Origin: Symbiodinium natans
Taxonomy: Eukaryota > Sar > Dinophyceae > Suessiales > Symbiodiniaceae
DNA: 47,500 nt
Direction of reading: 5' to 3'
NCBI GenBank assembly: GCA_905221605.1
Contig: CAJNDS010000502.1
Coordinates: forward strand, 575,001 to 622,500
Both the position numbers and the translations under genes were made by a program. The notes under the pieces are model-generated. The model worked only from the letters and a program-made list of their open reading frames with translations. It did not search any database and was not told where the DNA came from. This document shows, piece by piece, positions 11,461 to 20,846 of the stretch (position 1 is its first letter; each line of letters opens with the position of its first letter).

Positions 11461-12155
11461 GGGGGCCCGATTGAAAAACGATTGAAACGATTGAAATTCA
11501 ATCGGAGACCGGATTGAAGATTGAAGATTGAAGATTCCCGGAAAGCTTTTTTTGGGGAATCTTCAATCTTCAATCTTCAATCCGGCCCCCGATTGAATTT
11601 CAATCGTTTCAATCGTTTTTCAATCGGGCCCCGATTGAATTTCAATCGTTTCAATCGTTTTTCAATCGGGTTCACGTCTTGTAAAGTCTCAGTTTTAGCT
11701 TTCGTGACGTCGCTATAAAGTCCCAGAAGAAAATTGCGTGACGTCGCTCAAGGTCATGTGTCACAAGCCCATAGATTTCGGGATCGTGGGCTAAACCTTT
11801 AAGATTCAATCGGGGGCCCGATTGAAAAACGATTGAAACGATTGAAATTCAATCGGAGACCGGATTGAAGATTGAAGATTGAAGATTCCCGGAAAGCTTT
11901 TTTCTGGGAATCTTCAATCTTCAATCTTCAATCCGGCCCCCGATTGAACTTCAATCGTTTCAATCGTTTTTCAATCGGGCCCCCGATTGAATTTCAATCG
12001 TTTCAATCGTTTTTCAATCGGGTTCACGTCTTGTAAAGTCTCAGTTTTAGCTTTCGTGACGTCGCTATAAAGTCTCAGAAGTAAATTTCGTGACGTCGCT
12101 CAAGGTCATGTGTCACAAGCCCATAGATTTCGGGATCGTGGGCTAAACCTTTAAG
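11461..12155. repeat. Two tandem 351-bp units, each with a long hairpin
   Basis: Unit 1 (11461-11811) and unit 2 (11812-12155) are nearly identical. Each starts GGGGGCCCGATTGAAAAACG and contains an inverted repeat with ~79-bp arms: in unit 1, 11461-11539 pairs with 11555-11632 around a 15-base spacer containing AAAGCTTTTTTT, with only about two mismatches. The right arm's outer part is then duplicated (about 11631-11668). The rest of each unit contains two TGACGTCG motifs and ends ATCGTGGGCTAAACCTTTAA. Not coding. Confidence 0.9.
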
Positions 12156-13260
12156 CCCTGTAGGCTATACGGTTAAGGTTTAAAGGTTTAGGGTTGAAAT
12201 GTTCAACAGTAAGCCCATAGAGTTTAAACCTTAAGGGTCCTAAACGCTTAACCTTTGAACCTTAACCCTATAGCCTATAGGGCTTACAGGTTAAGTGTTT
12301 AGGCACGGTTAAGGTTTAGAGGTTTAGGGTTGAAAAGTTCAACAGTAAGCCCATAGAGTTTAAACCTTAAGGGTCCTAAACGCTCAACCTTTAAACCCTA
12401 TAGGCCATAGGGTTAAGGTTGAAAGGCTTAGGGTTTAAGATTTGGCATTAAAACACAAGCCCATAGAGCTTAAACCTTAAGGGTTTAAGGTTTAAGCATG
12501 TAAACGAGAACCCTAAGCCCTTTAGGGTCAGAACCCTGAAGCCCTGTAGGGCTCTAAAACGTTAAAAGGGTTTAACCCTATAGGCGTTGAAAGTATAAAT
12601 GCCCAGACATTACGCTCTCTTTAACCTTTCAGCCCTATAGGGTCTAAAGGCTTAGGGTATTTCTTAAGCCTTGAGGGTTTAAAACCTTAAACCCTTAAGG
12701 TGGGCTTGGGTTTAAATGCCTAAATCTTGAATCCGAAAGCTTTAAACCTTCCCTATAGCCTATAGGGTTTAAAGGTTAAGCGTTTAGGCCCCTTGGGGTC
12801 TGAACTCTATGGGCTTACTTTTAAAACCTAAACCCTCAAACCTTAACCCTATAGCCTATAGGGTTTAAAGGTGAAGCGTTTAGGCCCCTTAAGGCTTAAA
12901 CTCTATGGGCTTACTATTGAACTTTTAAACCCTAATCCTTTAAACCTTAACCCTATAGCCTATAGGGCTTAAAGGTTAAGTGTTTAGGCCCGTTAAGATT
13001 TACACTCGATGGGCTTAGGTTTAAATGCCTAAATCTCAAGGCCTAAACCTTTTAAGCGTCAACCCAAAAGGGTTTTACGGTTAAGGGTTCAGGTTTAAAT
13101 GGCGGTTGAGGTTTAGATGCCTAAATGTTAAACCCTAAGCCTTTCAACCTTACACCCAAGAGGGTTTAAAGTTCAAATGTTTCGGTCGAATTGACGGCTT
13201 AGGTTTAAATGCCTATATAAACCTTAAACCCTAAACCTTTAAGACACATAAATCTTGGAA
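12156..13260. repeat. CCCTATAGCCTATAGGG satellite-like block
   Basis: Diverged repeats combining the palindrome CCCTATAGCCTATAGGG with TTTAAAGGTTAAG, GTTTAGGCCC and CTCTATGGGCTTACT. Copies of CCCTATAGCC begin at 12266, 12751, 12847 and 12951, giving local periods near 100 bp. Composition shifts from G-rich heptamers to AT-rich AAACCTTAAGGG forms. No gene. Confidence 0.8.
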
Positions 13261-13784
13261 TAGGGTCTGACCCTACTTCTTGATCGAATTAATCTGAACC
13301 TTAATCGAGTAGGGTTTATTGAGCTGTTTACTTGTAAGTGAGGATAGTGTATAAATGAGTCTTATCTTTGAGAAATGATAACTCTTTTTGGGGGTCCTTT
13401 GGGAATGATGAGATGAACACCCACATACTTGAGAGTAAGTCGGGCTTTTGGAAGGTCCAGAACCCGTAACATAGTGAAAGGAGATTTGCTCACAGTATTC
13501 TCGCGTCTTCAGGAATACAGTGTTTCTCCACATCACCTTATGCACTTGAATACTTCCTGGGCTTATGGTATCTTGCTTATCTTTCCAATCGACGTCCTAT
13601 ACTCATCTGCACCTATCCGGGCCCATGCAAATCTTCAACTTCACATTGCCTCCGGGCCCACGCAAATCTTCAACCTGACATCGCCAAATCATGAAAATAC
13701 CTAGATCTTTGGGGGGGGGGGTAGCAAATGTATATACATATATATATATACATATATATATATATGTTTTGTTTTTTGCTTTTT
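13261..13784. other. AT-richer unique-looking sequence, no recognised gene
   Basis: About 450 bases without telomeric repeats, followed by a short G run and (TA)n tracts (about 13730-13765). Frames of 60-91 codons exist on both strands, none with a recognisable motif. Two copies of a GGGCCCACGCAAATCTTCAA-like segment lie close together near 13618 and 13656. Confidence 0.45.
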
Positions 13785-13860
13785 CCTTGCTGGGTTTAAG
13801 AGGCCACATTCAGGAATATCTGTTCAGAGGGTCTTAAGGGCCATCCTGGTTCATGGCAGT
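13785..13860. repeat. Dispersed repeat family B, copy 1
   Basis: Contains CTTGCTGGGTTTAAGAGG, TTCAGGAATAT, GTTCAGAGGG and TTAAGGGCCATCCT in this order. The same blocks recur at 22034-22092, 32028-32115 and, interrupted by telomeric repeats, at 38077-38180. Confidence 0.7.
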
Positions 13861-14037
13861 CCCTTAAACCCCTCAAGAAGTGAGGGCACACCAAAGTGGG
13901 GTTGGGCTTCTCAACCCTCGCAGACTTGAGCGAACACCTCAGAGGGTCCAGGTACTTTAGCAGCAAGGGAGTTACTAGGAGCTCCGTTTTTTGCCCCAAG
14001 ACTCTCTAGGCTTCACTTGCCCCTCTACGGCTTGCAG

Positions 14038-14140
14038 CTTCGGGGGCGCCAGGGCCCGCCTCGAGCTGGAGAGTGTAGACGCCAAGGCCCGCAAAGCCCA
14101 AGAGTCACAGAGTCAAAAGAGCGCAGCCCTATTTGAGCTG
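14038..14140 (+). other. Candidate exon, coiled-coil-like
   Basis: Follows CTCTACGGCTTGCAG. The frame reads RARLELESVDAKARKAQESQ, then SQKSAALFEL, and reaches GTGTCTCGG (GT donor). The charged, Ala/Leu/Glu-rich composition fits a coiled coil. An internal CAG at 14050-14052 is an alternative acceptor. The best-looking exon candidate of the series; not matched to a named protein. Confidence 0.4.
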
Positions 14141-14308
14141 GTGTCTCGGGGCAGTCCCAAGCTCAAAGCCCTAAGCCCCTAAACCCCTAAACCCTCGAAC
14201 CCCCACGTTCTATAGAGCCATCACCACTCCTAACCCTAAACCCTAAACCCTAAACCCTAAACCCCCAAAAAAACCTACACATCGATGCTAAGGATGGTCG
14301 TTGCACAG

Positions 14309-14350
14309 CGCAACGAGCTGCGTCAGAAGGTTGCTACGCCCTCGGGAGAG
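14309..14350 (+). other. Candidate small exon (ELRQ motif)
   Basis: Follows GTCGTTGCACAG; 42 nt reading RNELRQKVATPSGE, phase 0 at both ends, then GTTTGGG as donor. The ELRQ string resembles ELRE in the candidate at 15098, supporting a shared coiled-coil region. Confidence 0.4.
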
Positions 14351-14375
14351 GTTTGGGTTTTTGAAGCTTCGTAGC

Positions 14376-14478
14376 TTGGGATGTTCCCCCTTATACGAAC
14401 AGCTCCTTAATCATGATAATCGTACCCCCTGTCATAATCCCTATTAAGGACTGTTAGTACAAGGGGGGAACATCCCAA
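14376..14478. mobile_element. Palindromic MITE copy 5
   Basis: A 103-bp copy with intact ends (TTGGGATGTTCCCCC / GGGGGGAACATCCCAA). The centre is inverted relative to other copies (CGTACCCCCTGTCATAATCC), as expected for flipping of a palindrome's loop. Confidence 0.85.
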
Positions 14479-14749
14479 CTTCTAGCATCTCAGGGTAGTA
14501 GGGCATTGGCGTTCAGGGTTGGTGTTCTGAGCCCTTCTGCAGTCACACAATGGGAGCTTATGGAGCAACTTTATCGGGTTCATGAGGACATCCTGAGGAG
14601 GGTGTAGGGTTGACCTACAAAATGGCAACGCCATGTGAACACAGCGCGACGCCAAGTGGTAGGTCATATACACCCCCTTTCGTCCGAGGAACTTCTCCGT
14701 CAGAGCAACGGCATCCGCGTTGAGGACACAGCGCTTGATCAGCGCCCAC

Positions 14750-14796
<47 letters not shown>

Positions 14797-14803
14797 CAGT
14801 AGC

Positions 14804-14864
<61 letters not shown>
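14750..14864. repeat. (TAG)n trinucleotide microsatellite
   Basis: About 38 TAG/AGT units with two AGCAGT interruptions near the middle. Poly-Ser and poly-Thr reading frames across it are artefacts. Confidence 0.95.
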
Positions 14865-15097
14865 TAAATGGAGGCCTTCATGATTCACGGGTAGTTAGTT
14901 TATCACCCCAGTGTGGCTGAACTGTGCCCCGATCCATTCTGGACCCTTACCAACCCTTGCAAGGCCCCCCGAGTTCGCCTGCAAGCCATTCCTTTCTAGG
15001 ACACTACACCTAGCGCTTCATTTACATCGGTGGTTTCGTTTCGTTTCTGTCTTTTCCCGAATCTGCCCGGCCCTCGGACGCTCGATCCTCCTAAGAG

Positions 15098-15136
15098 GAG
15101 CTGCGCGAGACCAACGCCGAGCTCTCCAGTGTTCAG
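15098..15136 (+). other. Candidate small exon (ELRE coiled coil)
   Basis: Follows CCTCCTAAGAG; 39 nt reading ELRETNAELSSVQ, then CAG|GCTCG as a possible GC donor. Phase 0 at both ends. The heptad pattern is clear for so short a segment. Exon bounds uncertain. Confidence 0.4.
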
Positions 15137-15303
15137 GCTCGTGGCTCTTGTGGGAGGTCAGCTGAAATCCGGAGCCACGAATGGGGCTTAATTCTGGGAT
15201 AGTGGGGGTTTGATGGTTGAGGATTTCTAGGGGTAGGGAGTGACAAGGCTTCTAGGGAGCAGAGTGTAGGGTCGTAGGGAAGGGTTTGTCCTGACACTGT
15301 GGA

Positions 15304-15359
15304 GAGCGGCCGTCCCCGAAGCTAGCGTTAAGGCTGCCGAGCTTTCGAGGGAGCTCTTG
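15304..15359 (+). other. Candidate small exon, coiled-coil-like
   Basis: Reads VPEASVKAAELSRELL up to GTTTAAATG (GT donor). The acceptor is not clear; AG dinucleotides lie at about 15302-15304. Composition matches the neighbouring candidates. Confidence 0.3.
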
Positions 15360-15360
15360 G

Positions 15361-16715
15361 TTTAAATGAGCCTTATGAAGACGAAGAGCTACGTCAGAAC
15401 AACTGGGCCCCGAGAAGTCCACGGAGAATCGATCTATTTCCTCGTCTAAATCTATAAACCCTAAACCCGGCTTGAGTCCGTCTCGTTAAACCCGGGATAG
15501 TCACCCCCCGCAGGACAGGACCCTACTTGAATTTTGTGGGAACCCCTAATACCCTAAACCCTAAACCCTAAACCCTAAATACATTAAGGTTCGTGCCTTT
15601 AAACTTCGGAGAGCAGCCTCAGTGAGACTCCCCGATGCCGTAAGCCCCAAAGTCAGAAGGGCTTATACCGGCTAGGTTTGGTTTAGGGCTTGTTTAGGCT
15701 TTGAGGTTGTTAAGGGCTGTTTAGCTGTTTACGTTGTAGGGTTCCTTGATGTGTAAGGCCTTTTCGGGCGAAAGGCTTGAGACTGTACTGTCTGACGGCG
15801 TTGGGATTTCACCCGAAATCTTAGAGTCCTTACTTCGTATGAGCCCTATGACGCCATGAACCCTATAATTAATCCTGAATTATTCTGATTTCTATAATCT
15901 TGAGAGTGAGTATGCCCCTATGAACCCTAAACCCTTAGCTGCAGTGGGATTTGCCCAGGCATCCTCCTATATGGTGCGCAAGGATCTGGATCAGGCCATG
16001 CGGCGTGTAACTTTCTGGGCAGTTCCCATGGGCAACTGAACCCCAGTATATGCCAGCATATTATTCTAACCCTTATTGTAGGAAGCCACCCCCCAAACAG
16101 GTTATTCTCGGAAGCCCCACATATAAGGAGCTCAAGAATTACCCAGAATCTGAGTTTGAGTAAACAGTATTGCTTCCCTTTTGTTGTAGCTCGAAAGATG
16201 TAGTCGTGTTCAAGTTCAGTGGGGGGGGATGAAGGTTCAGGGATGTAGGACGTAAATGGTCAGCAGTGGGGTTTTGGGGTTGGAGCCGGGACATTTGGGG
16301 GTTTGCTCAAGTGTGGGGATATGTGCACATGTGGGTGCCCCTAGGCCCTGAACCTAAAAAGTCTGAACCCTAAGCCTAAGCCCCAAGCTTCAGCTCCGTT
16401 GTGCGCCAGTGCAAGTAGCGGCAGCGCTCAGAGTGTGCCTACAACTACTTCATTGTTCTTTTTAAAGGGAAGTGCAAGAGGGGAATAGTTTCAAAAGGAA
16501 AAAATGTAAGAATCAATAACAAGCGAAGCCTGCTGTGTCTAGACTCACGGACAGCTTCTTCATGCTGAGGGGGGGGGGGGGGGGGGGGGGGGCCTTGCAA
16601 ACGTAGAGGCATCAGCAGCATGATTCAGATGGGTTTACCTGGAACCCCAATTACCTACAGGTTTTTTGGGTTATCCCTCTTAATTACGGGGTAAATTTCT
16701 ACCTTGATTAAGGGG
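15361..16715. other. Mixed repeats and unique sequence, no recognised gene
   Basis: Holds a short CCCTAAA array (about 15551-15579), a possible further coiled-coil segment near 15381-15420 (frame DEELRQNN), and a G run (16569-16592). I see no long frame or known motif. Confidence 0.5.
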
Positions 16716-16716
16716 T

Positions 16717-16810
16717 AAGGTCCTACTAAGCTGTAGATCATTAAGAGTTACCGGGTAATTCTTAAGGTCCTACTAAGCTGTAGATCATTAAGAGTTACCG
16801 GGTAATTCTT
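16717..16810. repeat. 47-bp perfect tandem duplication
   Basis: Unit 16717-16763 is repeated exactly at 16764-16810. It begins TAAGGTCCTACTAAGCTG and ends CCGGGTAATTCT. Related GGGTAA/TTACC pairs upstream suggest a small palindromic repeat in which the duplication arose. Confidence 0.95.
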
Positions 16811-16815
16811 GTCAG

Positions 16816-16860
16816 GCCAGAAAGGACATGGCCAACATGAACAGCCAGCTGAAGGAGAGG
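16816..16860 (+). other. Candidate small exon, coiled-coil-like
   Basis: Follows ATTCTTGTCAG; 45 nt reading ARKDMANMNSQLKER, then GCTGTA as a possible GC donor, phase 0. The frame stays open further (AVPRLSQ). Inference from ends and composition. Confidence 0.38.
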
Positions 16861-17403
16861 GCTGTACCGAGGCTGAGTCAGATTCACAACGCCAGATGCA
16901 TAAGAAAGCATGCTAGCTGCTCCAAATCATAGGCTCAGATCCTAAACCCTAAACCCTAAACCCTAAACCCCAAAACCCCCAAACTCTGTGATACACCCCA
17001 AAATCTATGACAGAGTCAAGCTGAAGTAAGGGAAGGGAATCAAAGCAACAGGGCCGCAGGGACCGCAGCTGAAACGACCAGCCTTCGATTCTCGGATCCT
17101 TTCTGCTGTACACTCGAATCCCTGTGAGAAAGGCGGCTTGCACGCAATCCTGTTTCCTGCCTCAATCTACGCATCGAGTCACGCTGTTCCCGCGGCACAG
17201 GGTTTTCCCGCAAACGTGGTGTTTTTTTTCCCTGTGCCCATCTCATCGCGCGTTGCTGCCGGGAGTTTCTGCAAGGTTCTCGCTCATTGTATAGGTATGA
17301 CGAGCAGCCTTGGTATTACCTCTGCTCGGAGCAGGGCCATTCCAAACACGACTTTTGACAAGCCTTAGCACATCCCTAAACTAAAGCCCCAACCTTTCTA
17401 AAC

Positions 17404-17498
17404 CCATGTGGGGATCTCCGAAAATAGGGGTACCCAAAATACTAGAATCCTTGTAAAAGACCCCAGAAGGGTACCCCCTATTTTCGGAAACCCTCATG
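17404..17498. mobile_element. Second MITE-like palindrome (CCGAAAATAGGGG)
   Basis: A 95-bp inverted repeat: CATGTGGGGATCTCCGAAAA at the left pairs with the inverse of TTTTCGGAAACCCTCATG at the right, and the arms continue through TAGGGGTACCC / GGGTACCCCCTA. A half-copy (GGCACCCCTATTTTGGGAAA) lies near 17683-17702. Confidence 0.75.
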
Positions 17499-17563
17499 TC
17501 GTTATGTAGTTTCTCATTGTTTCAGGTTTTTCGGGGCCAGGGCTAGGGCAACTTGTGGGACAG

Positions 17564-17633
17564 GAGTCCAACTCCCGCGTTGCGGTCCTCTCGAAGCGCG
17601 TGCACGACCTGCAGGACTGCCAGGGTTACAAGG
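17564..17633 (+). other. Candidate small exon, coiled-coil-like
   Basis: Follows CTTGTGGGACAG; reads ESNSRVAVLSKRVHDLQDCQ, then GYK, before GGTAGGGG (GT donor). The LSKRVHDLQ spacing is heptad-like. Internal CAG|GA sites offer alternative ends. Confidence 0.4.
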
Positions 17634-17799
17634 GTAGGGGTGCTCGTGTTGGCGGTTGTTATGGATTTGGGGGTATACGAGGGGCACCCCTATTTTGGGA
17701 AATGGCCATGTGTAGGGGAGTTTATCGGGCTCAGGGTTTCTACTGATGACTCTCTCAGTAAGCAATGAACCGACGTTTCTGTCGTGTGGCAGTGTAAAC

Positions 17800-18292
17800 C
17801 CTATACACCCTAAACCCTAAACCCTAAACCCAAAACCCAAAACCCTAACCTGTGAGAAGCGGGAAGAGTATACAGGTAGTTTTGCGCTTCGGGGTTCGGG
17901 GTGTGGGTTTTACGGTAGGGTTTAAGGGTTAAGGGTTTAGGGTTTAGGGTTTAGGGTAGAAAATTGCCTGCCAGTGACATTATGAGTGCGGCCCCTGTTT
18001 CAGAAAAGAGGCGCTGATGTAGAGCAATCACCACATGTTTTTAAGCGTATAGTCCATGAGGGGCTTTGGGAGGCGGACTTCTCAGTTCAGGGTTTGGTTT
18101 ATTGCTTATACCCCGAAGCCCTAAACCCTAAGCCCTAAAGCCTAAACCCTAAGGCAAGACCCCTAAGAAGCAGCAACAGCTTACACTTTCCATGGTTCGT
18201 CGAGGAGCATTTGAGTGTGTGTATGTAGTATTAGGGTTCGGAGGCGTTGAGATTTCTATGTGCCCTCTCAGAGCCACAGAAAGTACTTGGAG
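17800..18292. other. Short telomeric arrays and unique sequence
   Basis: CCCTAAA run 17805-17847, TTTAGGG run about 17925-17957, degenerate heptamers 18113-18150. No gene recognised. Confidence 0.6.
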
Positions 18293-18381
18293 GTTCATGG
18301 GTAGTTAGAAGTAGGATTAGAAGTACCCTAAAAAAGGTTATAAATACAGTAACCTTGCTTATAACTTATAATTACCCATGG
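18293..18381. mobile_element. Third MITE-like inverted repeat (CATGGGTAGTTA)
   Basis: Left end TTCATGGGTAGTTAGAAG is the inverse of right end TATAATTACCCATGG. Similar single ends occur near 14886, 23098 and 38477, so this looks like a small dispersed family. Confidence 0.6.
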
Positions 18382-18573
18382 CCCAAGTAGTCAGGACGCT
18401 TCACACAGTGCTCCCGAGCCTATACAAACAAAATGCGTCAACCCGAGTTGCCGGATGGAGAGCTGTAATCCTCAGGAAACGTAACCCCCCCAGAAACCGA
18501 AAACCTAGAGCCCAAAAGCCTCATTAACACCTAACCCCTAAATAGAACCTCGAGATAGTGGGAACATCCCAAA

Positions 18574-18681
18574 CCCCAAACCCCAAACCCCAAACCCCAA
18601 ACCCCAAACCCCAAACCCCAAACCCCAAACCCCAAACCCCAAACCCCAAACCCTAAACCCTAAACCCTAAACCCTAAACCC
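18574..18681. repeat. CCCCAAA then CCCTAAA array between 15-bp duplications
   Basis: About 11 CCCCAAA units pass into about 4 CCCTAAA units. The array lies between two copies of GTGGGAACATCCCAA (about 18559-18573 and 18682-18696), which is itself the right end of the TTGGGATG MITE family. This looks like an array inserted with target duplication. Confidence 0.9.
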
Positions 18682-18778
18682 GTGGGAACATCCCAAGCTG
18701 CGAAGCCCATCCCTCTGAAGGATGCCATCGTCTTGATGAGCAATGGCGACATGCACAAGGCATCCTGAGGTTTTCTCA

Positions 18779-18828
18779 GGGTTTAGGGTTTAGGGTTTAG
18801 GGTTTAGGGTTTAGGGTTTAGGGTTTAG
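18779..18828. repeat. TTTAGGG array
   Basis: Seven TTTAGGG units, followed by degenerate copies to about 18930 and a T run near 19053. Confidence 0.9.
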
Positions 18829-19197
18829 TTTACAGGGTTTATAGGGGCTACGGGGTTTGGAGCAACGAATTCTTAATTCGGGTTCAGGGTTTAGGGGTTT
18901 TAGGTGTTTTTGGGGGTTTAGGGGGTTTAGGGGTTTCCGGCTGAGGGGTTGAGCGTTTCGAGCCACGAGCTTGGAGGCCTCATTCGATTTGGGCAGGGTG
19001 TAGGGTTCAGGGTTTAGGGTTTGGGGTTCAGGGAATTCCTTTTGTTTATTCGTTTTTTTTTTTTGTGGGGGAGGAGGGGGGTTCCTGCAGCAGTTGCCAG
19101 ATGTCCAGGCGATGGCGGTGTCGAGCCCTGGAGGCTGGAGGGTGCTGGTGCATTGCATCTGCCCCCAGAAGCCCCTGAACCCGAAACCCTAGACCCT

Positions 19198-19395
19198 AAA
19201 CCCCCCTAAACCCCTCTAAACCCCCCTAAACCCCTCTAAGCTGCCCCTCTAAGCCCTTCTAAACCCATCTAAGCCCCTCTAAGAACCTCTAAACCCCTAG
19301 TAACCCTCAACCCCTGAGCCCCTAGACCCCCCTAAGCACCTCTAAACCCTAAACCCTAAACCCTAAACCCTAAACCCTAAACCCTAAACCCTAAA
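19198..19395. repeat. CCCCTCTAAAC-type and CCCTAAA repeats
   Basis: Variant units (CCCCTCTAAA, CCCCCCTAAA) at 19198-19345 pass into perfect CCCTAAA units (about 19346-19395). An open GC-rich segment directly follows (about 19399-19500, including KNCVYCW in one frame) and may be another exon. Confidence 0.8.
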
Positions 19396-19520
19396 GGGGC
19401 CGACGCCAAGGTGGGCGACAGCAAAAGCATCGCTTCCTCTGCCATCAACCTTGCGGTCCAAAAGAACTGCGTGTATTGCTGGACCCGAAGTGAATACGAG
19501 CATCATCCCCCCCCCCCCCC

Positions 19521-19573
19521 AGGGTTTAGGGTTTAGGGTTTAGGGTTTAGGGTTTAGGGTTTAGGGTTTAGGG
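19521..19573. repeat. TTTAGGG array after a poly-C run
   Basis: Poly-C (19507-19520) is joined directly to seven TTTAGGG units. Confidence 0.9.
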
Positions 19574-19685
19574 TGTAAGGATTAGTGTCCCTGCGTAGTT
19601 TGTTGTAGGTAACATTGCCCCTTATATCATGCTCTGCAGCTTCAGGGCTCCGGCATTTGCCAATGTTTTTGCATGCCGTGGTTTA

Positions 19686-19741
19686 GGATATTCTCCCTTA
19701 TACTAACAGTCCTTCATAAGGAAGTATAATAGGGGTACTAT
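19686..19741. mobile_element. MITE copy 6, left half cut off by telomeric repeats
   Basis: TTCTCCCTTATACTAACAGT and AATAGGGGTACTA are present. The right half is replaced by TTAAACCTTAAACCC and perfect CCCTAAA units. Confidence 0.65.
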
Positions 19742-19771
19742 TAAACCTTAAACCCTAAACCCTAAACCCTA

Positions 19772-20135
19772 CCTGCAACCTCCATTCGGGCGCAAAATTC
19801 TGCCTTTCGGTCTTCAGGCGCCTGAACCTTGTTGCGGGCGAATTTTATGTCTGCAGGCGGAACTTGCCGTAAACTTTATCTTAGGATATTTGCAGGCTGG
19901 ACAACAATCGTAAACGCCGCGATGGCACGGGCGGATTTGCCCAAGCTTCGGGCAGATTTAAGCAAGCTTCGGGCCGGATTTTCCCGGAGGGTGTTATCAT
20001 CAGCTGCGTGAGTATTCTTTTGTTTGAAATCGGCTTCGGGCAATTTTTACAAACAGAGGCGGAATTTCATCCCTCAGGCGGAAAGAAGAGACAACATAGC
20101 CTCAGGCTGAATTTTGCGCCTGCGGAGGTTGCAGG
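19772..20135. mobile_element. 364-bp foldback MITE inserted in CCCTAAA at TA
   Basis: Ends are perfect 12-bp inverted repeats (CCTGCAACCTCC / GGAGGTTGCAGG), continued by GGCGCAAAATTC/GCCT pairing to about 33 bp. It is flanked by TA on both sides (19770-19771 and 20136-20137). Removing the element and one TA restores a continuous ...AAACCCTAAACCC... array. The interior has several GGCGGA/TTTGCC-type repeats. No transposase is encoded. The TA duplication suggests a Tc1/mariner-like mobiliser, which is inference. Confidence 0.85.
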
Positions 20136-20176
20136 TAAACCCTAAACCCTCCATTGGCCTGCGGCCAGGTGCGCAG

Positions 20177-20221
20177 CCAACGAAGCTGGAGCTGCCTGCC
20201 GAGCTCGACATGGACCCAGCG
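20177..20221 (+). other. Candidate small exon
   Basis: Follows CAGGTGCGCAG; 45 nt reading PTKLELPAELDMDPA, phase 0 at both ends, then GTTTAAGG and a TTTAGGG array. The donor GT is again the first bases of the telomeric-type repeat. Confidence 0.4.
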
Positions 20222-20520
20222 GTTTAAGGTTTAGGGTTTAGGGTTTGGGTTTAGGGTTTAGGATTATATAAGGGTTTAGGGTTTAGGGTTTAGGGTTTAG
20301 GGTTCAGGGTTCAGGGTTTAGGGTTTAGGGTTTAGGGCTCAGTGTTCAGGGCATGTAGAGGCTCCCTACGGTTTGGGGTATGGGATTTCGGGTTTAGGGT
20401 TCAGGGTTTAGGGCGTAGGGTTCAGGGTTTAGGGGGTATAGGGTTCAGAATTCAGGATTCAGGGTAGGTGTAAAGTTTCAAGGGCTTGGGACGTAGGGCT
20501 CGAGTCTCATATGGGCTTCG
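20222..20520. repeat. TTTAGGG and GTTCAGGG arrays
   Basis: Perfect TTTAGGG units mixed with GGTTCAGGG variants to about 20345, then degenerate units. Confidence 0.85.
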
Positions 20521-20577
20521 AATAGGGGGTACGAAAATCCAAACAAAGGACTGTTAGTACAAGGGGGAACATCCCAA
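20521..20577. mobile_element. MITE copy 7, right half
   Basis: AATAGGGGGTACGAAAATCC, then AGGACTGTTAGTAC and GGGGGAACATCCCAA. It overlaps the end of copy 6 by AATAGGGGTAC, so copies 6 and 7 could be one MITE split by ~780 bp with a short duplication. Confidence 0.7.
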
Positions 20578-20754
20578 GGTCGAGGGTTTAGTGGCTTATA
20601 TAGGGTTTAGGGTTTAGGGTTTAGGGTTTAGGGTATAGGGTATAGGGTATAGGGTATAGGGCTTGGGCTGTAAGGTGTCTAGGCACGATGTAGGGTTGAC
20701 AGGGCTTTCGGGCTTCGGAGAATGGATGCCCCCATTTTGAGGGTGTTGCTTCCC

Positions 20755-20758
20755 AACC

Positions 20759-20846
<88 letters not shown>

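Noticed and set aside
14615-14920. Poly-Ser and poly-Thr reading frames
   Set aside because: Translations of the TAG microsatellite with no flanking coding features.
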